Shown here piece by piece: positions 1 through 13,300 of a DNA stretch of 64,000 nt (positions within the stretch are counted from its first letter, which is position 1; every line of letters starts with the position of its first letter). The notes beneath the pieces were generated by a model. That model was not told where the DNA came from, did no database searches, and was given only the letters and a program-made list of their open reading frames with translations. This DNA is from Artemia franciscana (taxonomy: Eukaryota; Arthropoda; Branchiopoda; Anostraca; Artemiidae), in NCBI RefSeq assembly GCF_032884065.1, contig NC_088873.1:30400716-30464715 (forward strand), in the 5' to 3' direction. Position numbers and translations under genes: made by a program.

Positions 1-1957
1 GATCCATCTGAATTTAACACGACCACCCATTCCATAATTACCTTATATGCCCCAGGGCATAGCTGAAAGTATTTGTTCCAGGGCTCTGGGGGCTGTTCCA
101 ACCCTGAAGACGTTGTTATATGTTCTTTGGACTATATTAAACAAAATTACCATCGCAAAATTTCGATCAAATAGATTTGGTGAAAAGAGGAGTAGTTGGC
201 GGGGGGGGGGGGGGCTAATTGACCTCTATCACTATTGACTCTTAAATGGGAACTAGAAAATCCAATTTCAACCAAATGAGCCACATCTAAAGTTTATACA
301 ACTATCCCTTCCATAAGAACATTAAATGCCCCAGAGGCATAACTTACAACCCTCGCCCTTAGGCTCTGGTGGTCTTTATCAACCTCAAAAGCCTTGCTAT
401 ATGATCTTTGGACTATTTTGAATAAAAGGCTCGTCTCACAATATCTATAGGATGCATCTGGGGAAAACATGACGAGTTTGTGAGTTTGTGTGTCTGTGTG
501 GGGTGGAGGGGGGGGTGTTGGTTACTAGCTGCGCTCTGATCACTTTGACTCTTAAAAAGAGCACTAAAACTTCTGTTACTAATCCATTGAGTCCCCTCCA
601 AAGCATACACGACCACCCTTTCTATAAGAACCTTATATGTTCCCAGGGGATAACTTACAACCCTTGCTATAAGAGCTGTAGGAGGGGAGGAGGGCTTCCT
701 CACAGACATAATTTCTGGACCCTTCAACTGCGACGAAAAAAATTGTTATCTCCAAATTTTTGATTGGAGGTATTAAGGGAAATGATGAGCGTGGAGGGGG
801 GGGGCTAGTTGTTCACAAATCACTTTGACTCTTAAAAAGGGCACTATAACTTCCAAATTTCAAATCAACTGAGACCCATCTGAAGTTTATACGACCGCCC
901 ATTCCATAAAAACTTTATATGCCCTCATGGCATAACTTACAAGCGTATCCCCAGGGCGCAGGGGAGTTGTCAATTCTAGAGACATTATTATGTGTTCTTT
1001 GGACTATTTTGAACAAAATCGCTATTTCATAATTTCAATCAGATGCGCTTGGTGAAAAGAGGGGTTGTCGGGGAAGGAAGGGGGACTAAATGCCCTCCAT
1101 CACTTTTGACGCTTAAAAAGGAACTAGAACTTCCAACTTTCAACCAAATGAGTCTCTTCTAAAGTTAAATAACCATAAAAACCTTAAATGCCCCGGGGCA
1201 TAACTTACAACCCTCGCCCACAGGCTCTGGTGGTTTGTATTAACCCCCAAAAGACTTGTTATACGATCTTTGGACTATTTTAAATAAAATGATTGTCAAA
1301 AATTCGATGTAATTTGGAAAACGACGTGTTGGGGGGAGGTGATAGCTGCCCTCAGATCACTTGACTCTTAAAAAGGGCACTAGAAGTTCTGCTTACCAAT
1401 TCAATGAGCCCCCTTCGAAATTTATATGACTACGCTTTCTACAAAAACCTTGTATGCCCCCAGGGCATAACTTACAAGTTATGCATTTGCCCTCCGGTCA
1501 CTTTCGACTAATAAAAAAGGCCCTAGTCCTCTCAATTTTTAATCGAATGAGCGCTTTTTGAAGTTTCTACGTCAACACTTTCTATAAAAACCTTATATGC
1601 CCCAAGGGCATAACTTACAACCCTTGTCCTGAGGGCTATACGGGGTCATCTTCAAAGACATAATTTCTATACTTTTCAAGTACGTTGAACAGAATGGCTA
1701 TCTCCAAATTCTGATTGGATGTGTTTGGGGAAAGGGTGCGCGTGGGAGAGGGGTTAGTTGCCCTCCAATCACTTTCGACTATTAAAAAGGGCACTAACCG
1801 TTTCAATTTGCAATTGAATGTGCCCTTTGTGAAGTTTCTACTACAACTCCTTCGATACGAAGTGCCCTGGTCTAAAGACCCGAAAACACGAAAAAAAAAA
1901 TATATTGTGCCAACATCGTTCTTTACTTAGGCAGCGCTATTGCACTGCCTATGATTA
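1..1957. repeat. Diverged ~280-bp tandem array ending in a hairpin (array element A)
   Basis: About seven to eight diverged units follow one another. Each has a GAG..CC start, a 'TATATGCCCC(A)GGGCATAACTT' segment (near 45, 325, 635, 905, 1190, 1455, 1595), then 'CTTTGGACTATTTT', a G-run of variable length and 'CACTTTGACTCTTAAAAAGG'. The array ends about 1890, after which 1928-1951 forms a 10-bp stem with one mismatch and a TATT loop (TAGGCAGCGC/GCACTGCCTA). The left end lies outside the window. Short ORFs here are chance openings. The layout (internal array plus terminal hairpin) recalls non-autonomous Helitron/Helentron derivatives, but this is inference. Confidence 0.75.
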
Positions 1958-2319
1958 TTTTTATCCCTTATAAGGATTTTATTTGAGCATGTTTTGACAT
2001 TCTTTTTTTTGCATGACTATTTTCGTAAGCGAAGTTCTGTTCGCTCGATTCGGATCATTTCCCGGAGTGAAAGAAAAAGCCAAATAAATATGATAATCGA
2101 AAAATTTACGAAAAATTCAATTTGCTTGATGACCCTCACTAAGAGCAAATCACTAAGTTTGCATGTATTTTTACTATACTACTCTTCGGCACAAAACAAA
2201 TCGAGAGCTAGTATGTCACTTGCCCTCTATCAAATCTAATCACCATATTTTATATATCAACTAAATTTCCGATATAATGAATCAAGTGATGGCTTTGGTG
2301 GGATAATACCGTTAGTGAG
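1958..2319. other. AT-rich intronic/flanking sequence, nothing recognised
   Basis: The stretch between the array hairpin and the small MITE holds no splice-bounded coding segment that fits CDC27 and no clear repeat. An open frame at 1994-2239 has no recognisable protein character. Confidence 0.5.
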
Positions 2320-2522
2320 CAAGGCTGCCACCAGTAGCACAAAAGAAAACTTTTTTATTATGTGTAGCACCGTAGCACGTGCTCAGGGCTGTCAAATGTA
2401 ACACAAAATGCTATTTTAGCACTATTACAATCAGTTTTTTGACTGTAGCACCAAAATCGCTGCGTAACACGTAAATTTGGGCAATTTTGGCAATTTAGGA
2501 ACTGACCATGGTGGCAACCCAG
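2320..2522. mobile_element. hAT-like MITE, ~203 bp
   Basis: The ends are imperfect inverted repeats: CAAGGCTGCCACCA at the left, and the complement of the right end reads CTGGGTTGCCACCA (11 of 14 match). The element is flanked by an 8-bp near-duplication, TTAGTGAG (2312-2319) and CTAGTGAG (2523-2530), 7 of 8 identical, the size expected for hAT transposition. No coding capacity. The inside is rich in 'GTAGCAC' words. Confidence 0.6.
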
Positions 2523-2530
2523 CTAGTGAG

Positions 2531-3026
2531 TCAGTTCCAGGATTAATAAATACCATATCATTCAATTCATTCAAACATTCAAACGCAATCAATAGCTAAA
2601 TAGACAAATAGCAATCAATGACATAATCAATTGGTAATGATGAGCTGATAATCTTATATGGTGCATCTAACTCAAAAGATTTTCTGTAGTTATTTTATTT
2701 TATTTTTAATAAATAGTCTGGAAGAACATGACTGTTAATTCTTTGTTTCTTTTTTTTAAGGAAAAAGTCTGTCTCGCCGTTTTTTAGCTTATTTTTGAAG
2801 TTATGTAAAAAAAAACCTAGAGAAAAAAAAATATGATGAGCAATATTCTAGACCTTCCACTAGGGCTAGAATCCCTTCTTACAGTATAGAGTACAAATGC
2901 CTCTAGGGCATATCCTATTCTGATTTAAGATATCTCGTCTGTATAGTGTAAGTGTTAATACTACAACTTTTGCTTTGACCATTTTTATAGGCAGGGAGAC
3001 AGTTTTCGCGGTATGTTTGTACTTAC
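2531..3026 (-). other. CDC27 intron 7 (5' part), no further exon seen
   Basis: This sequence lies downstream of the exon 7 donor on the minus strand. It is AT-rich with A-runs near 2808-2835. No acceptor-bounded segment resembling the CDC27 TPR region was found down to base 1, so the remaining exons are probably outside the window. Confidence 0.5.
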
Positions 3027-3232
3027 CATCAGAGAAAGTCAAATATTGGGAGACGTATGCACGTGAGAGGCTTACGATTGTTAAAGCAACTTCTTTTCCC
3101 GCATAGCTTACCTTTCTAGGATTTCGCGACTGAAGCTGCACTGGACTAGGGATTGGTACATTAGGCGTTAAAATACCAAGAGATCCAAACGAAGAATCAG
3201 AAAATGAGCTCTCTAAAGGTAAAACTCCAAAA
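3027..3232 (-). CDS. CDC27: CDC27 exon 7
   Basis: A 206-nt exon, acceptor TTTTTCAG|, donor GATG|GTAAGT. It encodes residues 276-344: FGVLPLESSFSD, then a Ser-rich linker with RNPRKVSYAGKEV, ending TFSDG at the splice. FG(V/I)LPLE is a recognisable island in the CDC27 linker. This is the last exon that can be identified before the left edge. Confidence 0.9.
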
Positions 3233-4281
3233 CTGAAAAATAAGAAAAATCTATAAGAAAGTTGGGAACAAAACAATAAAATTTACAAGAATTAAAGCAC
3301 AATAACGCATATAAATATAAGAAAATTCAAACATTTAAGAGCTGTGTGAAAATGAGAAGGTATACTATATAATATTTTTAAATGAGAAGCATAAAAAGAG
3401 CAATAATAAGAATAAAGGGAAACATCCCTTGAGTAAGACCAGGAGCAAGCTCAAAATCTTCAGCCAGTTTGTTCAATGGCGGGGTAGTGTGAAACATCAT
3501 ATAAACTTTGCTAAAAAGATTCATACGTTAAAATAAGATGCATATTAAGGAAGTAGTTTTAACTTGGCGATTTTCACTTTTTTTTTTCTTGGTTAGTCTG
3601 CGAGCACAACACTGCCTTACGATCGCATAAGAACTAAATATACAGAGACGAAATGAAGACTAATAGAGAAGAGGGGAGTTTTTTCCTGATAAGACAGTGA
3701 CGGGCAAACCATTCAATATGAATATACTGGCTATATATCTATAACTGTCCTCAGAGGATAACAAAATATTTAAATGAAAACCATAAAAAACGACATTAAA
3801 TAAGACAGTACAAAGTTAAAGAAACAAACGAGATGAGTAATTACAAGAGAGAGACGGAGAGAAGGAGAGAGGAAGTGAGAGAGATAATTAGAATGAGAAA
3901 GAGAGAGAAAGGGAGTGAGAGAGAGATAATGAGAGTGAGAAAGAGAGAGAGAATCTGAAACAATAAAAGTTACCCTGGAGACAAACTCAAATCATGTGTG
4001 GCTAAATTTCCGAATCTCTTTGTAGATTTCATTTTTGTTCTTGGTGCAGAAGGTGGAATCATTCTGATTGACTGGTGTTCAGGTGTGATTTCTAATTGCT
4101 TAGGTTGCTGCAGAACTGGGCCCGACGAATTGAATTCTGAAGTTATGTGGAGTTTCAGAGGTGGCGTTGAGTCAGTCACGTCATGAGATAAAGTTGACAT
4201 GGTAATGTTCGGGATGCTAAGACCAAAAAGATATAAAACAAGTTATTTCGAGAAAGTGCCTTATATTCGAACTATATGAGA

Positions 4282-4378
<97 letters not shown>

Positions 4379-7300
4379 GTATATTTGAAAACTATCGTAG
4401 CATAGCTTAATTCAGTTTTTTCACAAAAATTATACATTTAAACAAAAATCACACACTACAACTCAGCATTAAAAATTGATGTGAAGAAAGGCACAAATGA
4501 GTTGGCGTAACGATTAGTTCGTACTTTAGGGGGTACAAGTTTATTTTGTAACCGAGTTCGGCTATTGGGAGGGGCTGGTCCGGGTAGTATTGATCGGTGG
4601 CTCTTATTGGCTAGGACGGATTTTCCAAATTGCTGAATAAGGTGTTCAAGCCGGACTTTAAGTGGAGATAAATTTAATTTAGCGAGGGCTTGATCATAGG
4701 GTATGTCACGGTTTCAGAGTATAATCCTTGTTGCTCTTTTCTGGAAGCACTCTATGTCGTGTAATAGTGCGAATAGCAGATGGACCTCACACCGGGCACG
4801 CGTACTCGAGCAATGACCGAACATAACACATGTAGGCATGGAGAAGACTTTCAGTATCACACCCAAAACGCCTCATTTTGGTAAGTGTCTGAAGGCTTGC
4901 ATTAGCCTTGTGGATGGTTAAATCAATATGGGCACTGAAACTACAGTCACTAGTGAAAGTTACTCCTAAGATTTTTATTTCGTTCACAATCGGGAAAGGG
5001 ACTAGAGGCATATCTATATTCCGCTTCAGAGGGTTGAAACGAATTATCTTCGACTTGGCTAAGTTAATGGTAAGATCATGACTTGAGCATTCGGTCTTTA
5101 GCTGATCAAGTAACTGGTCTGAAAACTGCTTTGTTATGATAACGTTTTCGACCAGGTAAGCGAGCACTATGGACAGATCATCTACAAACTTGTAACGGTC
5201 GTCGTGATGATTAAACAGGGAATTAATTACAGCCAGGAAAATTATTCCAGCTAATTTCGTGCCTTGTGGGGCCCCACAAGAAGTATCTGACCATGAAGAA
5301 TCCGAATTGTTTTCATGGAGTGCAAAGACTTTTTGTCTTCGACCAGTTAAGAAGTCAAATACAAGGCCAAGGGTGCGTCGTTTGGCCCCCTTTTCCTGGA
5401 GATTCATGCCTGCAGTCAGGTGGTGGATTAGGTCAAAGGCCTTTCGGAAATCCACTGCGGAAATGTCGACGAAACAGCTACCTTTTTCAGGCCATTGGAG
5501 GACACAGTCAAACATCCGTACAAGGTAGATTGTAGTACTACACTTGGGGAGTCCACCGTACTGGAATTTATCAATACGCCCATGAATTTGTTTCAGAAGA
5601 AACTTGAGTATAAAGGCCTCAGTTACTTTCGCCAAACAAGGTGTAAGTGAGATCGGGCGGAGATCGTCGCATGCACCAGGGGCGCGCTTTTTTGGAATAA
5701 TTCTAATATAGGACTTTTTCCACTGTGACAGGAAATAGCCACAAGCAAAACACTTGTTAATGATGCTGGACAGTGGTAATGCTATGAAGGCTGCATATTC
5801 ACGTAGCAGTTTGGCAGGTAATTCCCCAGGGTATGAAGATGTATTCGGTTTGATCTTCCGTAATTCCGTGTAAACGTCAAACTCACTGACTATTATGTTG
5901 TTCTCAGGCTCACATTTTTCAAGTATGGTGGACTTTTCATGAGCCGTAATAGTTGAATAGGTAGTGCAGATCTTGGAAGAATTCACTCACTTCTTTTGCA
6001 CTGATTAAGGACCCATCATCATTGCTGATCTTTACACTGCTGTCAAAAGCTTGGCCGGCCACTTTTTTCAAAGCGTTGTGCCACTTTTTGGGGTCTGAAG
6101 TAAGTAATTGGGAGGGCATGGTTTCACGACCATAGCGAGCTTTGGCTTTCTTTACCAAAGAGACTATTTGATTTCGCAATTTCTTGCCGTTGATAATATC
6201 ACTACGGGAGTAGAGGCGAGACCTCTCTTTTATTAGTGATTTAATAGCTGGAGATATCCATGGTTTGTTGTATTCACTAACAACAAATGATTTTGTTGTA
6301 AAGATCTTTAGGTATTGACTGTATAACGTGGCATTGAAATCGGATACCTTAGTTTCCAAGAGCCCGGTATTATACACTTCGGGGAAGTCATATGTGCCAA
6401 TCCATCGACCCTATTCACAGATGGCCGACTCCGTACAAGGACGAACAGTGACACGGGATAGTTTGGGCTTTGGTAATGACTCTCTTGCTTTCCAAAGAAT
6501 TTCGTTGTGGTCTGACATGCCAACGGGACCAAGAGAAAATGGAGGGGAGTAAAAATCATCATAATTTGTGAGTATAAGGTCCAATATGCCCCCCAAAGAG
6601 TGGGTGGGTATGTGTACTACTTGTTTTAAAGACAAACAAGATGATAACCAACTCTTCTTGGTTTGGTTTAAGTCTCCTCCTATAGTAAAAGCAGGGCTAC
6701 TGTATATACTTCTCAGGTGATTAATAGTCGTTTGGAGGTGGAAAACCAAGTCACCCCGGTTTCTGGCACTTTCCGGGTGATATACTGAAGCGACTATAAT
6801 GCAAGAAAAGCGACGGGGAAGAGATTTAGGTTTGCAAATAGCCCAGATTGCTTCATGAGCTGGATTAAATAATTCCGATAATAATTTGCAATGGATGTCC
6901 TTCCGTATGTACAAGGCAACACTTCCACCTAGTCTATGCTCACCTCGATCAGCACGTGTGCTCAGGAAAATTTCGTAGCCTGCCATATGACCTGACAACC
7001 TATCAAGATACCGTAACTGCGGTAATTGGGATACTATTTTGACGGACAATAACTTCAAATTCTTCCATTTTGTTACACAATGACTGGCAGTTTATAACGA
7101 GAAAATTCGGCATTCTATTTTTCGAATTAAAAGTCACTGACCTTAGTAGGGGGGGGGAGGCTGATCACTACTAGTCGAACATACCGGAGCTTGATTGAAA
7201 GGGATAAGAGACGGCATATTGGCATATGTAGAACAGTCTATCTTAACAAGGATACGTTGATGGGGTGAGGTTTTCGGAGCAAGACTAGTTGATCTTAATG

Positions 7301-10300
7301 AAACGATAACTGGGATCATCAGCTGACCTTGTTTGCCGCCACGCTTGCGGCATCACTTCGCTTCTTACGGTTAGACAGGAGCTCTTGGGGCGGTGGTCTG
7401 TCATCTGGTGTTCTTCCGAGCAAATTTAATGCTACGAGTTTTGCAAAAAAAGATGGCACCACGGTTAACTCAGGTTAAAACAGTCCAATTAAGGCTTCTT
7501 TATCATATTTAGATATTTAGACTAGAGATAGAGAGAGAGAGTGAAACGATGAAAGTTACCAAGAAGATAAACTCAAACCATGTGTGGCGAGAGTATTAAG
7601 TAGAAACTATTACAGCTAATACTATTGCTACTGCTACTACTATAACTGCTACTACTAAGACTAAGGGTATTAAGATGGAAATTTCAGAGAATGTTGAGGG
7701 ATGCTTAACTAAACCAAGTCCATATCCGTCACGATGTCCGCGATTAAACAGGATATGAGTCAAACAGCAATTTTGATACAATCCTTATATTCATCCAGCA
7801 ATAGAAAAATAGGTCTTACAGCAACAGATATTGCCAAAATTTATTCAATCAAATACGCTACTAAAGTTTCTGCAGGAAGTTTGGCTACCAGAATTACAGT
7901 CTCACATTAGCTGTCACTTGTTGCGTGCTGTTTTTATTGTCTATCTTCGAACTTGTTATCAAGAGTTGTGGCCAAAATCAGAAGTTCACCTTGAGATTGG
8001 CACAGAAATCAAATTGGAATTCCACTAATTGACCTACTGCACCAGTCAAAAACTGCAGGTGGAGGAACACCTATTATGGCACTGGTTTACATGCTTCAAT
8101 GAGATTGTTACAACTATACAGTCGATATTATACATTTTTCTGGACCCTGTAGTTTTCAAAAGCTTTTCATCGTATTTGATCTTGTTCATGACATCGCAAC
8201 AAAGAGTTTTCACGATATGTTTCCTACGATAGACTCCAATTTTCGACATGATGGACTTCTCCCGTTGTCATGTGTAAATGCTTTGGTTTACAAAACATTT
8301 ACACATGAACATTTACAATTCAATTATTTTTCTCCTTTTCTATCTAGTTTGTATTTTTGATTTTCTTTCCAGTGGATATCAAAGGTTATTTTTCACTATT
8401 TGGATAGAAAGTAACATAAAATATTTTAATGCGCGTTATCTACTTTTAATTGGCTTTGGAGCTTGTGCCTCAAGATTGATTTTTGTATTTTCGTGTTTTG
8501 AATAAAGTTCCCCGTAACAGAACAAACGAGGAGCTTTTTACTCTCTTTACTAGAGTACGAAATACTGAAAACCTCCCGGTAATATCATTGACTAAGAAGT
8601 TGTGCCAATTAGAAAGGCAATATTGGACCATTTGTTCAAATAAAGAACGATGGTACAATGCTGTGTAGGCGATGAATATTAAGATGCATTTTATTCATTT
8701 ATGTAGATATCCCACTTTGCTTTTTTCTTTCACAAATTACCCACTTTCAAGTAGAAAAATATTTTATTCCCCCAAGCAAAGACTAGTGCTATTTGGCTGA
8801 TTCCTAACCAATTGCAACTACTTATTTCAACCATTTCCACAAGCTTAGCACACTGGTCGTTGCATTCTTTAACACCATCACTAAGGTAAACACTAAGTTC
8901 ACTCTCAGAAAATGGCAAAAAATCAAAATATGGAACTTTGGAAAAGTGGCTCCCTTCTAGCAACGCAGTTTTTACGTCAAGCAAGTGAACTTGCTGTTTT
9001 TTCTTATTTCGTTTTTACTAAGATGTGCGGTACAAGCGTATAGCATAGTATAAAATTTAAAAAGGGTGTTACAAAATATCCCAAAACAGTCACTACGAAT
9101 AGCACGTTGACAAAAAACAACTTCAACAAAAAGTAACTGTTTTTTCCTTTTTTTTGTTGCTTTTTCTCTTATGAATTGAACAAGAGGTTATTGATAAACA
9201 GTACAGATGTTTTATGTCAAAACAGCCAAATACCAGTTTTCTATAATCAAAGTTTACGAAACCAGCAAGCACGGCATAATCTAAAATAAAAGAGCTGAGG
9301 AAGGTGAGGTAGAACAATTTATTTTAAAATATAATTCATATAATTAATTTAAAATATATATTTGTGTTATTTTATACTTCGTTTGGCAAAACCATGCATT
9401 TAAACTCTATTTTCTTTATCCTCATTGGTTTCGGCTCAATTATTTATGTCTTGTCTCTCAAAATGTATCTCTAAGTGCAGAGTGATCTTTGAAATCTTTA
9501 ATTATCTATTTTCATAAATGCTTCCATCCAATAAACCAAACGAATGATAGTAATCTGAAATTGGGGTAGAGTGTGACTTAAAAAAAAAATAAATAAATAA
9601 AAAAATACATAAGAACAAACCAAAACTATGACATACCTTTTCAGAACTTTATCAGGACACTGCATAGGAATTCCGCCCACTGTAGTAAATTGGAGTACTT
9701 TACTATGTCCGCAACACTGACCAAAATCTTTAAGGTTGTTTATCTGCATTTAAAAGAATAAACTTTATTAGTTTATCCATTGACAATCAGACTTCAAGAA
9801 TACAATAGAAAAGGGAGGTTTGAAATTGGTCTCCTAAACCAGAATACTTGTAGATAATAATTAATAGCGAACTTAGACTTGCATATATCCTCATATAGGA
9901 ACGCAATTAAAGTATAATCAGTTAAATATATTAACTACTTTTTAAGGTCTGAATGTTAGAAGATCTGGCAGCAAGGCCCAGATTTGCCAACCGACCCACT
10001 AGGCCCGGGCATAGGGGCGCAATATATTATCACTGAGTGATTTTTTCTGAACAAAAACCGGACTGATGGATTTTACCGTCAAAGGCCGACTCCGTCACCG
10101 CACTTCCTTTTCAAAGAAGAGTGATTTAAAACAACACAGGAATTCTGTGGCCACTTATAAACTGTCAGATGTCTCACAAGAATGGCAGCCAAGAGCTCGG
10201 TACCGCTTCTCTCTTTCATTACATTCAGCTCATCAGTTGTGTTCTGTTCAGTGCTTCCACTCCCCAAATTTTCCGGGATCTCCACGAAAATCTGGCAAAA

Positions 10301-13300
10301 ACACTTGGGCCTAGAAGCGTCAAAGCTTTAAACCACCCTTATGACTGACAAGGTTTTAAACGGTTTGTGGGAATGACATTTTTTCCCTTTTTTACAGTTT
10401 CTACAATTAAGGTTTAAGTCGAACATTAAATTTGAATGTAGAGGGGGGGGGGGGGTCTTGAATTTATCTCACGAGGATCTCACGTACTCATATTTATTGG
10501 TTACTGAACGACTACTCTTGAATAATCTAGTTGAATACTAAAAAGTGATTCGAGCACAGTCGAGGAATTAAGAATATATCGAACATTGATACTTCACTGC
10601 AAAAATTCGTCCTTTAAAAGTTAAGTCCTATTTGCAACTTTCAATTTGGCATTCATTCTCCCCCACCCTCTTATTTTGTACCAATCGCTCATATGATGCC
10701 TCAGTTCAAAAAGCCAGAGTTATTAATGTTCTAAAATTACCTTCAGTCTTACTTAATTTAACATATTCAGAGTCAAAGCCACGGTTTATGATATTTCGTA
10801 CTTTTGTTTAGATTTTAATCCCAAAGTACTTAATTAGCACCCTCAACTTTTAATTTTTCAGAAGAATATTCTTTGAGCATACGGGTCAATACTGATCCTG
10901 CACTGATCCTAGATTTTCCTCTGGTTTCTGACACGCTAAAATAAAGCAATGAGTCTTACAAAAGAACACTTCATTAAAAAGATTCATGACTCTGGCAATT
11001 TTAGAAAAAATTGTAATCCCTAACGTCCCCACACACAGTAACTAATTTTATTTCAGTCAAATTTAGCAATATACTGAGAGAGGGGGGACAGGTCCCTAAA
11101 AATTCTCATTTTTCACAGCTTTCAAATGTTTCCACATAGCATAGATTTTATTAGATGTTAGAATAAATATACTCCCCCCCCCCCAAAAAAAAAATTAATA
11201 CGTTACTGAGTAAATGCCATCGAACAAGGAAGTAATGCAGCATTTTCGACTATATATTGAGAACATTCATATTCCTTCAATTGAATGATTAAGAAAAAAA
11301 ATTGAAGCTACAAGGACACCATTCTAAACAAAATAAAATCAGCCTCTGACATTTTTAATCGGAAAAACCTGCGGATTCTATTTTAATGATTTCGATCAGT
11401 CTTACCTGAAAATAAAGAGAAGGATCTGGCTTCTCACCAAGGTCACAAAGAGCTTCATAGCAACTCCATAGGAAAGGATTTAGCTCAAGAGCTTTCTTAT
11501 AAGCTTCAAGAGCTTCGTTGATACTATCAAATAGTAGACAGAGCTCACCCCGCAGCTCCCATGCAAAACAAGCTGTATCTCCATATTCACAGGCTATTCT
11601 ATCTGGTCGAAGAAGAGCGTCAGCTTCGACTAAGCTAAAACAATATAAAAAAGTCTTAATTAAAAATAAAAAAGGTTCTTAGTTGTATCCCCAAATACTG
11701 TTCCAAAGCACGAAGTGACTGTTTGACATTTCGTGTGTGATCCACCCAGTTAAAATCGACCCTTTAGTAAGTGCAATGAGGATTAAGTCAGATCCAAATC
11801 AAGTTGATTTCCGGCAGATTTCTCTTGGTAGTGTTTTAGATTAAGGTTAACGGTAAACTCTAAAATAGATGCGTTAGACCCCATTTATATTCAATGGAAA
11901 ACAATTCAGCCGAAGGTAGAGGTTTTGTGTAGCTTTTTAATGTATTCTGGGGGGGGGGTGCAAATAGACATGTCTATATAGTACTTAAAGTGATAATAAA
12001 GATGCTCAAATTACAAAACAAAATAAAAATATTAAGGTGAAACAAAAATAGGTTTTCAGTGTGCTTACAAAACTTTTTCCCCAAATAAAGTGATGGTCTG
12101 AATAGAAAAGTAAACTTACTATCCAAATACATTCTTAAAAAGCATCGAGTCTTTCTTCAAACAAAAGGACAGAAAGAGAAAAGAAATTCCTCTTTTTTGT
12201 CTTTTATCTTAATTACTGCTCCATAATAATCTATTTCTTTGAATAAATAATAGCATTATTCAGAACGCTAAAGATTAATATTAATCACAAGTCTGATTTT
12301 TTTGTACAAAATCCAAAAGAGTCAAGAGTCAGTGTCATGCCTCACAAAACTAAAGGAGTCGAAGCCAAAAATCAAGAGTTGGCTTAAACAGTTCATCAAC
12401 TTTCAAGCGTAAGATAGATACAAATATTGGGAAACAATTTTTCTAAAACTGTTTCTAATATTGGGAAACAATTTTTCTAAACTTTAGCAAGTCCTGTTTG
12501 GATTGTATCAATCCTTTAGTCTAGTTATGTTTTTAGCGAAGTTTTAATACATTTTCTTAATCGAGGATGTTAGATGGCATGGCTTTTAGCATAGATTTTT
12601 GTTTCAAAAGATTTTCAACCGTGTAAACCTTATTGTACAATGTTCCTATGATCTTAACCAAACATTTAACAGTACCTTTTCATAGATATACAGCATTTTG
12701 CGAGTAAATACTTTTCTTCTGGAGAGACCAGTGTTTTTGACAGTAAAAGTCGATAGCATCGTCTTAGAAAGCCAGCTCTAAAGTAGCAGGTAGCTAGTAA
12801 CAAGGAAGTTTCGTCTGAGTCAACTGAAAAAAAAAAATACAATGAACAAACGGAGGCTGATTCCAAAGTACAGTAAAACACTCTCAAAACAAATCTCATA
12901 GTGTATTCTGCTGCCAGTGACTGATCATGGCTACCAAACCCTTGATTGTTTGGCAAACTTTGTTGCGTTTTTATTACTGAATGTTGGCAGGCATGTCAAC
13001 GAAGGGCGTAACCTGGATTTTTTTTTCGAAGGGGGGAGAGGGTGACAGGGTTCGAACCCTGAGCCCCTTGCCCCTGGATACAGTCTTGATGTTGACTCAA
13101 GATCGTGCGCAAAAAAAGTTTAATTTTAAACAATTGGGAACAGCAAGAAAAAACAATAGTCTATACAAATAGATAAAAAAGTTCAACCTAAAATGCTGGG
13201 AAATCACAATGTTTGATTAGCCAAAAATTCCTCATCTAATGACATGCTTAACAAACCAAACTTCCATTATATGCCTGCTTTCTTCTCTTTTTCAACATGA

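Larger units (their letters stand above)
4425..7450 (-). mobile_element. Non-LTR retrotransposon (endonuclease + RT), frameshifted, in CDC27 intron 5
   Basis: A minus-strand element. Reading 5' to 3': 7450-7330 a short basic segment (SNRKKRSDAASVAANK), 7110-6411 an apurinic-type endonuclease (NFLVINCQSLCNKMEEF, FTIGGDLN, VGMSDHNE), 6377-5937 a linker, 5986-4787 the reverse transcriptase (PKKRAPGACDDLRPISLTP, AVDFRKAFD, GAPQGTKLAG, YKFVDDLSIV), then 4787-4500 the C-terminal tail (FQKRATRI..DIPYDQALAKL) with stops. Frame changes near 7025, 6390 and 5960 and the stops in the tail make it dead. The FVDD box and layout suggest the CR1/L2/Jockey group; the clade is not fixed. No clear target-site duplication was found. 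Confidence 0.88.

Noticed and set aside
1..1957. CRISPR-like array
   Set aside because: Units are ~280 bp, diverged along their length, without short identical repeats and unique spacers, in a eukaryotic context.
5259..5535. Two plus-strand 89-codon ORFs
   Set aside because: They are antisense shadows of the reverse transcriptase on the minus strand.
10862..10935. Possible extra CDC27 exon between exons 4 and 5
   Set aside because: Exons 4 and 5 join in phase and match the family across the junction, and this segment has no family similarity.
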